Assembly (NCBI GenBank): GCA_003731675.1
Contig: RCNQ01000358.1
Span: 1-5,599 of the forward strand
DNA: 5,599 nt
Reading direction: 5' to 3'
DNA from: Bacteroidetes/Chlorobi group bacterium ChocPot_Mid
Lineage (GTDB): Bacteria > Bacteroidota > Ignavibacteria > Kapaibacteriales > UBA2268
In this document: positions 1 to 4,530 of the stretch, piece after piece
Position numbering within the stretch: position 1 is the stretch's first letter
Layout of the letters: each line of letters starts with the position of its first letter
Made by a program: the position numbers and the translations under genes
The notes under the pieces: model-generated
Told to the model about the DNA's origin: nothing
The model's input: only the letters and a program-made list of their open reading frames with translations
Database searches by the model: none

Positions 1-1208
1 TCCCAGCAACCGACCATTTTCATAATGTTTGCAAGCTGGGCAAGTGATGCTCCAATTGTCCTTTTCCAATTGCTACCAGGTTCGACAGCAACAAAAAATA
101 ATTTAGTTTTATCTTGATTTGTACCTATGGCTGTTCTCGGTAAAGTCCTGTTAATGAACCTTCTGCCCCTTGAACCTTCTTCCCTTGCTTCGTGCTTAGC
201 TATTCCATTTCTGACAAGACGTGGTGTTCCTGAGACAGCATTGTAAAATTCGACTGAATCAAAAATATTTGTGCTGAATTTAAGATATAATGTATCATTT
301 ATTTGTGGTAACAATCTATTCCTGTAATCATCACCAAAAGTAATCACTGCACCATTTTCAGGCATTTTAACACAACCTGTATCATTGATTGCTATTACAA
401 TACACTTCATTAACTTATTAACTGCGGGATTGTCAAGGTATCTTATTGATATTTTCTTAGTGAGATGCTCAAGGTTTGACTCCATCTGCTCAGTTTTTAT
501 AGCATCCATTAAGCCAGCTGTATCTAATTTGGCTTCTGTTGAATCATCGTAAACAGTATCCTGAATAGCTAATTGAAAAGCTTTTGTTAATTTACTAAAC
601 TGCACATAAGGGATAGTATCACCACCAAACTTATTGTAAAATGAAATTCCTAAAGAATCCATCCTTCTGTTCACTTTGCCAATTTCAAATACCTCGTTTT
701 TTTGTGTTTTGAATGTCCCTTGAATAAAAAAAGTATCAATATAAAGAAAAGAAATTTTGTCAAATAGTCCGCTTGTCCATTGCTTATGAGTAATCATTTC
801 CAAAATTTCACCATTAACAATTGTTGGACCAATTGGTCTATTGCTGTATGCTCTCCAAAAGTTAGCATTTATTGATACAACAGTTTTGCAGTCCTTGTTC
901 AAAGAGTCATATTTTTTTATCATTTCATGCAATTTTTCCAGTTCATTCACCTGATTATGAGCTTTTAATACAGCAGCTGATATAAAAGGATTAGTCAGGT
1001 TTGCTTCTACGACATGAACAGAATGCTTAAGTTTGCCTTTGCCAATTAAAATATTTCTGTAAGTTACTCCCGGGGTTAATTCATTTTCATCAATGACAAG
1101 AAAAGTTGGTGTTGCAGGTGATTTTGCATGTAAATTAAGACTTATAGTATTAATTGAAATCACAAAAATGATTAATATTAATATTTTTTTACCTTCAATA
1201 ATATGCAT
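1..1208 (-). CDS. Exported phosphodiester glycosidase family protein (NAGPA/DUF2233), C-terminus off the window
   Basis: The minus strand is open from ATG at 1208 to the left edge: 402 residues without a stop. The N-terminus has a charged start (residues 1-8, MHIIEGKK), a hydrophobic stretch at about 9-25 and a likely cleavage near LHA-KS (28/29), so the protein is probably exported. Family signatures are NANFW (114-118), RPIG (124-127) followed by a NG turn (132-133), AVSGTPRLVRNG (324-335), LPRTAIG (356-362) and GASLAQLA (386-393). The usual LDGGGS-type end would lie just beyond the window. The family includes the animal 'uncovering enzyme', which removes GlcNAc from a GlcNAc-phosphomannose diester; bacterial substrates are mostly unknown. 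About 210 residues separate the NxNFW and SGTPR motifs, which I judge longer than in compact members. The start is supported by AAGGT a few bases upstream and by an in-frame stop (minus-strand TAA at 1259-1257) with no other ATG between. It is transcribed divergently from the hydratase. Family call fairly sure; substrate unknown. Confidence 0.85.
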   Translation of the reverse strand, partial: MHIIEGKKILILIIFVISINTISLNLHAKSPATPTFLVIDENELTPGVTYRNILIGKGKLKHSVHVVEANLTNPFISAAVLKAHNQVNELEKLHEMIKKYDSLNKDCKTVVSINANFWRAYSNRPIGPTIVNGEILEMITHKQWTSGLFDKISFLYIDTFFIQGTFKTQKNEVFEIGKVNRRMDSLGISFYNKFGGDTIPYVQFSKLTKAFQLAIQDTVYDDSTEAKLDTAGLMDAIKTEQMESNLEHLTKKISIRYLDNPAVNKLMKCIVIAINDTGCVKMPENGAVITFGDDYRNRLLPQINDTLYLKFSTNIFDSVEFYNAVSGTPRLVRNGIAKHEAREEGSRGRRFINRTLPRTAIGTNQDKTKLFFVAVEPGSNWKRTIGASLAQLANIMKMVGCW

Positions 1209-1323
1209 CTTACCTTTTTTAATAATGAATTCTTTTATTATATTGACAATATATTTTTAACTATTTAATAAAATTTGATGAAAAATAACTAATTATAAAA
1301 CTTCAAATCTAAGGAGAAACGCT
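1209..1323. promoter_or_regulatory. Divergent promoter region with face-to-face, overlapping elements
   Basis: This 115-bp AT-rich gap separates two genes that point away from each other. On the minus strand there is a perfect TATAAT (1242-1237), about 29 bp before the glycosidase ATG, with no good -35 box. On the plus strand there is a perfect TTGACA (1243-1248), followed after 15 bp by TTTAAT (1264-1269), a 5/6 match to a -10 box at a short spacing. The two elements abut, so the two promoters could compete. The hydratase also has a strong AAGGAG ribosome-binding site at 1311-1316, 7 bp before its ATG. Consensus-like hexamers are easy to find by chance in AT-rich DNA, so the promoter calls are tentative; the ribosome-binding site is solid. 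Confidence 0.4.
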
Positions 1324-2106
1324 ATGGATTACAAAACAATTATTTTTGAAAAGAAAGCAAAGTATGTAATTATTACTTTAAACAGACCAGATAAGTTGAA
1401 TGCTTTGAACAAACAAATGTTCGATGAACTTGATGATGCTTTCAAAAAAATTGAGTTAGATAAGGATATTCATGCTTTAATTTTAACTGGTTCAGGAGAT
1501 AAAGCTTTCGCCGCAGGTGCAGACATTAAGGAATTGAATGAATCCGATGAACGTTCCGGTAAACTCTTTTCAGAATACGGCTCTTATGTTATGCGAAGAT
1601 TGGCAGAACTCCGAATTCCGACTATTGCGGCAATTAATGGTTTTGCACTCGGTGGTGGTTGCGAGCTTACAATGGCTTGCCACATTAGATTTGCATCGGA
1701 AAAAGCAAAAATGGGACAGCCCGAAGTAAATCTTGGAATTATTCCGGGTTATGGAGGTACTCAACGTCTTCCCCGTTTGGTTGGAACTGCAAAAGCAATG
1801 GAACTCATACTGACTGGTAACATGGTTGATGCTCAGGAAGCAAAAAGAATCGGTTTAGTCAACGAAGTTTTTTCACCTGAAGAACTTTTACCAAAAACAA
1901 TTGCATTTGTTGAATTGATTTTATCAAAAGGACCTTTGGCAGTATCAGCGGCAGTTGACTGCATACTTGCATCCGAAGAGCTATCCCCTGCCGACGGCTT
2001 ATTTTATGAATCAAGAATATTTGGAAGAACATGTGGTACAGCAGACTTCAAAGAAGGAACAACTGCATTTTTGGAGAAAAGGAAAGCAAACTTCGTAGGC
2101 AATTAA
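1324..2106 (+). CDS. Enoyl-CoA hydratase/isomerase (crotonase) family protein
   Basis: This is a complete 260-residue protein, the normal length for a single-domain cytoplasmic crotonase. Such enzymes usually add water to trans-2-enoyl-CoA thioesters in fatty-acid or butyrate-type metabolism. The N-terminal NRPDKLNAL (20-28) and AFAAGADIKEL (61-71) form the CoA and oxyanion-hole region. ALGGGCELTMAC (108-119) supplies the second oxyanion NH and Glu114. GQPEVNLGIIPGYGGTQRLPR (131-151) carries Glu134. Both glutamates match the catalytic pair of rat mitochondrial hydratase (Glu144 and Glu164), so true hydratase activity is likely. The C-terminus ends in the usual EGTTAFLEKRK segment (244-253). 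AAGGAG at 1311-1316 sets the start. The gene has no adjacent beta-oxidation partners here, so its pathway cannot be read from context. It could equally be a crotonyl-CoA hydratase (Crt-like); substrate length cannot be told from sequence alone. Its last sense codon and stop are already part of the heptamer array that follows. Confidence 0.95.
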   Translation: MDYKTIIFEKKAKYVIITLNRPDKLNALNKQMFDELDDAFKKIELDKDIHALILTGSGDKAFAAGADIKELNESDERSGKLFSEYGSYVMRRLAELRIPTIAAINGFALGGGCELTMACHIRFASEKAKMGQPEVNLGIIPGYGGTQRLPRLVGTAKAMELILTGNMVDAQEAKRIGLVNEVFSPEELLPKTIAFVELILSKGPLAVSAAVDCILASEELSPADGLFYESRIFGRTCGTADFKEGTTAFLEKRKANFVGN

Positions 2107-2197
2107 CAATTAAAAATTCACAATTAACAATTGGGAAGACAGAAGTCAGAAAACAGGAGTGGGAAGAAAAAATAGGGAGAGAGGAGAAGGGAATTAA
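2100..2197. repeat. Array of 14 degenerate heptanucleotide units starting in the hydratase stop codon
   Basis: From 2100 the sequence divides exactly into fourteen 7-bp units ending at 2197. Units 1, 2 and 4 are caattaa, unit 3 aaattca and unit 5 caattgg. Units 6-8 are gaagaca, gaagtca and gaaaaca. Units 9-13 are purine-rich variants such as gaagaaa and gagaagg. Unit 14 is gaattaa. Position 2 is A in 13 of 14 units and position 3 is A in 12 of 14. The first unit contains the hydratase TAA stop (2104-2106). Such arrays resemble the short tandem heptamer (STRR) repeats known from cyanobacteria, though the function here is unknown. The 7-bp unit is not a multiple of three, so the array cannot keep a reading frame. 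No convincing gene is seen in 2107-2321. Confidence 0.75.
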
Positions 2198-2211
2198 GCA
2201 TGTTTTAATTC
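2191..2211 (+). other. Small hairpin at the end of the heptamer array
   Basis: GAATTAA (2191-2197) and TTAATTC (2205-2211) form a perfect 7-bp stem around a 7-base loop. The left arm is the last heptamer of the array. No T-run follows, and only one base pair in seven is G-C, so it is a poor intrinsic terminator. It may simply mark the end of the hydratase transcript. Confidence 0.3.
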
Positions 2212-2308
2212 TAAGTTAAATAGATGATATTTCAGTAAAATAAGTTATTTTTAGAATTGAAATCTGAGACGATTTTGAAAAAGATTTAAAAATTAGTTTT
2301 CACAAACC

Positions 2309-2314
2309 AAAGGA
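2309..2314 (+). promoter_or_regulatory. Ribosome-binding site that fixes the start of the frameshifted gene
   Basis: AAAGGA lies 7 bp before the ATG at 2322. This is the only good initiation signal in the region. The downstream open frame has no ATG with a ribosome-binding site at its beginning; its first possible start is a bare TTG at 2365. The site therefore argues that translation begins at 2322 and that the two frames once formed one gene. Confidence 0.65.
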
Positions 2315-2321
2315 ATAAGTT

Positions 2322-2979
2322 ATGAAAAAGTTATTATTATTTTTAGTTGCGAATTTCTTATTAATTGCCTTGGTACAAGCTCAAGAAGTATTACCTAAGA
2401 AAAAACAAGTTTGATGTCAAAACCAAAATCAGCAATAAATTAACTTTGGAAGGTTTAAAAAATGGATTTATTGAGCATATTAAACAATCTACTTGGGCGG
2501 AAGTAGGTGAAACCAGAGAAAATTATTCAGTATGGATGACAGATGGAATTAGAGAATTTATATCTGATTCAATTGCAAAAATAAGTTTTAATTTTGAATT
2601 AAGGGGACCATCAATGTTCAGAAAAGGGGATTTAATAAAAAAAATATATTTTTCAGAAGAATATAACTTTAAAATTGATTGGAGAACACTTGACAACAAT
2701 AGTATTAACAATAAAATATGCTATAATTTATCAAATAAAAATAAATTTCGAACAGCTTTATCTAAATCAACAACAACTCTTGTAAATTCAGTTTCAAAGA
2801 TATTCGGTAAAAGAATTGACAATAGCACACAAAATCTTACAAGCGGTATTTCCGATACAAAAAAAATCTATAAATCTGATAATGATAAAATTGCTCAAAC
2901 ACCCGAATCAATTTTTGTTTCCAGATTATTGTACTTACAACTTATAGAATGGATTTTGGAAATTGAAAGCGGAAAATAA
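2322..2979 (+). pseudogene. Secreted protein of unknown function, interrupted by a one-base frameshift
   Basis: Translation from ATG 2322 gives a clear signal peptide: MKK, then a leucine-rich core (about 4-17) and VQA-QE as the likely cleavage site after residue 20. The frame stops at TGA 2412-2414 after 30 residues. The next frame is open from before this point to TAA 2977-2979 and encodes about 190 further residues. Removing one A from the six-A run at 2400-2405 joins them into one 218-residue exported protein (…VLPKKNKFDVKTK…). The mature part is rich in Asn, Lys, Ser and Ile. It has Trp residues in its first half, a Ser/Thr/Asn-rich stretch in the middle, a single Cys and a hydrophobic C-terminal segment. 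I do not recognise a family. It may be a decayed gene, a slippage-controlled gene or an assembly error. It sits between the heptamer array and the toxin-antitoxin operon. Confidence 0.7.
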
Positions 2980-3066
2980 ATAACAAATGCCAGCAAAGTC
3001 GAAAATATCGGTTCATGGAAATATCCGGGATGCAAAGGGAGGTTTTCCTGAGTTTTGTGAATTCGA

Positions 3067-3095
3067 TAACATTAATTTTAATGTTAACATTTTTT
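3067..3095 (+). terminator. Weak rho-independent terminator candidate
   Basis: TAACATTA (3067-3074) and TAATGTTA (3079-3086) form a perfect 8-bp stem with a 4-base ATTT loop. The sequence ACA and then six Ts (3090-3095) follow. The stem has only one G-C pair, so it is weak. Its place, about 90 bp after the frameshifted gene and before the toxin-antitoxin operator, suits a terminator separating the two units. Confidence 0.4.
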
Positions 3096-3175
3096 ATAAA
3101 TGGTATAAAAAGAAAATTTAAAAGCTATCAAAATTAACAAAATAATTATGAATACGGAAACGAGAGGTTGAAAAT

Positions 3176-3245
3176 ACAATTATTATATTGCATTCTGTAA
3201 AATATAACGTGCAATTATACGTATAATTATGCGGATAATAATTGT
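3176..3245. promoter_or_regulatory. Promoter and palindromic operator region of the toxin-antitoxin operon
   Basis: A perfect 16-bp palindrome AATTATACGTATAATT (3213-3228) contains a consensus TATAAT (3222-3227), about 35 bp before the antitoxin ATG. An 11-bp inverted repeat brackets it: ACAATTATTAT (3176-3186) and ATAATAATTGT (3235-3245). A shorter pair, ATTGCA (3187-3192) and TGCAAT (3210-3215), lies between. Phd/YefM antitoxins typically bind palindromes over their own promoter, alone or with the toxin, so this layout suits autorepression. No good -35 box is seen at standard spacing. A GAGGG ribosome-binding site (3253-3257) follows, 5 bp before the start codon. In the rest of the 2980-3262 gap I see only the hairpin terminator and no convincing gene. 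Confidence 0.6.
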
Positions 3246-3262
3246 AAACAAATGAGGGAATT

Positions 3263-3553
3263 ATGATTTCATATACAAAAGACGAGATTATTTCATCTAC
3301 CAATTTAGGAAGAAATATTGGAACTGTCCTGTCAAGATTGAGGGATAAGAAACTCAGAAAAGTGGCTGTAATAAGGAATAATGAATTGGAAGCCGTTATG
3401 CTGCCGATAGACGAATACGAAAGAATTTTGGAATTATCGGAACATATAGAAATTGCAAATATTATTAAACAGCGTGAGAAAACTCGATTAGATAAATCAA
3501 TTAGTTTTGAAAAAATTCTTAGCGAGCAAGGGATTAATGAAGTTGAATTATAA
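3263..3553 (+). CDS. Type II antitoxin, Phd/YefM family
   Basis: This complete 96-residue protein is of typical antitoxin size. The N-terminal half (about 8-60) has the Phd/YefM pattern: a helix with STNLGRNIGTVLSRL, a beta segment KVAVIRNNELEAVML, then PIDEYERILEL. These parts normally form the dimeric DNA-binding domain that recognises the operator. The charged C-terminal part (about 61-96, with KQREKTRLDK and a final acidic stretch) would be the flexible tail that wraps and neutralises the toxin. GAGGG 5 bp upstream and the position just after the palindrome support the start at 3263. The gene overlaps the RelE-like toxin start by 17 bp, the usual antitoxin-first order. Antitoxins of this type are short-lived, so the complex would normally keep both the promoter and the toxin silent. 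Family call is firm; regulation is inferred from the family and the palindrome. Confidence 0.88.
   Translation: MISYTKDEIISSTNLGRNIGTVLSRLRDKKLRKVAVIRNNELEAVMLPIDEYERILELSEHIEIANIIKQREKTRLDKSISFEKILSEQGINEVEL
3528..3532 (+). promoter_or_regulatory. Ribosome-binding site of the toxin, inside the antitoxin gene
   Basis: AAGGG lies 4 bp before the ATG at 3537. It decides between this ATG and a TTG at 3507 in the same frame that has no such site. Its place inside the antitoxin coding end implies translational coupling of the two genes. Confidence 0.65.
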
Positions 3554-3845
3554 AATCATTTTTCACCCGGAAGCCAAAAAAGAGTTAGAAGATTTGGATG
3601 GGAGTGTGCGGATTAAAGTCTTGAAGCAGATTAAAAAACTTAAGGAAAAACCGGAACTTGGAGATGGTTTGGGAAATAAAGCAGGTATAGACCTTAGCGG
3701 TTACAGAAAAATGTATGCCGATAACAAAAGAGTAAGGATTGTATATAAAATCCTTGAAGAAATAATAGTTGTGTACATTATATCTATAGCCAGGCGTGAA
3801 GATATGTTAGTATATGTGAAAGCGAAAAGCAGGATACCAAAATAA
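3537..3845 (+). CDS. Type II toxin, RelE/ParE superfamily mRNA interferase
   Basis: From ATG 3537 the protein has 102 residues, the usual size. It shows the RelE-fold order: strand YKIIFH (5-10); two basic helices PEAKKELEDLD and SVRIKVLKQIKKLKEKP (11-39); a GLGNKAGIDLSG loop (44-55); then strands YRKMY (56-60), RVRIVYKI (65-72) and IIVVYIISIARRED (76-89), and a terminal VYVKAKSRI (92-100). Arg67, Arg87 and Tyr93 align by eye with the E. coli RelE residues Arg61, Arg81 and Tyr87. The RelE lysine pair (Lys52, Lys54) is represented only by Arg57 and Lys58, so cleavage efficiency or specificity could differ. RelE members cut mRNA on the ribosome, whereas ParE members inhibit gyrase; the retained Arg and Tyr residues favour the RelE side. 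The 17-bp overlap with the antitoxin indicates one operon. The stop codon lies inside a short inverted heptamer array. Confidence 0.85.
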   Translation: MKLNYKIIFHPEAKKELEDLDGSVRIKVLKQIKKLKEKPELGDGLGNKAGIDLSGYRKMYADNKRVRIVYKILEEIIVVYIISIARREDMLVYVKAKSRIPK

Positions 3846-3862
3846 TTGTGAATTGTTAATTG
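3842..3862. repeat. Three inverted heptamers spanning the toxin stop and the next ribosome-binding site
   Basis: The units ataattg, tgaattg and ttaattg are the reverse complements of caattat, caattca and caattaa. They therefore belong to the same family as the array at 2100-2197, in opposite orientation. The toxin stop TAA (3843-3845) is inside the first unit. The array runs directly into GGAG (3862-3865), which serves the lipoprotein gene. A 12-base word, AATTCACAATTA, is shared exactly with 2115-2126 as an inverted copy at 3843-3854. Confidence 0.6.
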
Positions 3863-3871
3863 GAGAAAAAA

Positions 3872-4510
3872 ATGAAAAAGCACATAATCGTCGCACTGGT
3901 TCTTATTTCAACAGCATTCAGTGGCTGTCTGGTTCTCAGTCTTTTTCCTATTTATACAAAGGATACTCTTGTTAAGTTGGATGCATTGGAAGGGACTTGG
4001 ATGCAAAGGGATTCCTCTTTGTGGACATTTGCTTTTGCAGACACAAGCAATCCTGATAATTTAAAAATGTATGAATTAATAGTGAATGAAACTTATCAGG
4101 CAAGAAAAGGTCTTGATACAAATATTATCATTCCCGATTCCTTGCTAGCAGAATTTGCAACCAGTAAATTTGAAGCGGGAATAACCCTAATTAATGGTAT
4201 ATATTTTCTCGATTTGCTGGCTGATAAATCTGCATCTCTGAGCGGATTTCATACCCAGCATTTTATAAACGGTCATAGCATCTCAAAGATTACGTTAAAA
4301 GATGACACTTTATGGATATCCTCTTTAGATGATGATTGGGCAAAACGACTAAAACCAAAGGAACGCAAGAAATACGGGTTATTGGAAACACGTAAAAACT
4401 GGATTTTAACTTTACAGACAAAACCATTGAGAGATTTTTTGGCTAAGGTAGCAAAAGATACAAATGTTTTTCCTGAGCCAAACACTTATTTGATTAAAGT
4501 GAAAAATTAA
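3872..4510 (+). CDS. Predicted lipoprotein of unknown function
   Basis: This is a complete 212-residue protein. The start ATG 3872 is supported by GGAG at 3862-3865, 6 bp upstream; a TTG twelve bases earlier in the same frame lacks such a site. The N-terminus is a lipoprotein signal: MKKH, hydrophobic residues 5-15, then FSGC with Cys19 as the predicted lipidation site. The Phe at lipobox position -3 is unusual but tolerated. After the Cys comes LFPIYTKDTLV and then a LEGTW motif (about 44-48 from the start Met), a pattern I associate with small envelope proteins of Bacteroidota-like bacteria. The later part has TQHFINGHSISKITLKDD, a basic KRLKPKERKKYG stretch and a NWILTLQTKPLRDFL segment. 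No catalytic motif is recognised. It precedes the repeat protein by only 20 bp, so the two are probably co-transcribed and both reach the cell envelope or surface. Confidence 0.8.
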   Translation: MKKHIIVALVLISTAFSGCLVLSLFPIYTKDTLVKLDALEGTWMQRDSSLWTFAFADTSNPDNLKMYELIVNETYQARKGLDTNIIIPDSLLAEFATSKFEAGITLINGIYFLDLLADKSASLSGFHTQHFINGHSISKITLKDDTLWISSLDDDWAKRLKPKERKKYGLLETRKNWILTLQTKPLRDFLAKVAKDTNVFPEPNTYLIKVKN

Positions 4511-4530
4511 TTGACAAATATAGGTGAAAT

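Noticed and set aside
2100..2197. CRISPR array
   Set aside because: The units are 7 bp with no spacers between them and no cas gene is in the window.
2031..2219. Open frame across the hydratase end and the heptamer array
   Set aside because: It starts out of frame inside the hydratase and its composition just reflects the heptamer repeat.
2400..2414. Programmed frameshifting at A-AAA-AAC or at GTT-TGA-T
   Set aside because: The needed shift is +1, while A-AAA-AAC is a -1 slippery type and lies in the wrong register. GTT-TGA-T resembles the +1 site of release factor 2 genes but lacks the upstream Shine-Dalgarno-like word, and valine tRNA would pair badly after slipping. A run of six As is also short for strong polymerase slippage.
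2365..2979. A free-standing 204-residue gene starting at TTG 2365
   Set aside because: No ribosome-binding site precedes the TTG, and it starts inside the signal-peptide frame of a well-initiated ATG at 2322. The first residues in this frame look like out-of-frame signal-peptide DNA.
2987..3121. Small open frames of 44 residues (ATG 2987) and 40 residues (ATG 3015) in the gap after the broken gene
   Set aside because: Neither has a ribosome-binding site, and both run through the hairpin/T-tract terminator. The second has a hydrophobic stretch, but that is common by chance in T-rich DNA.
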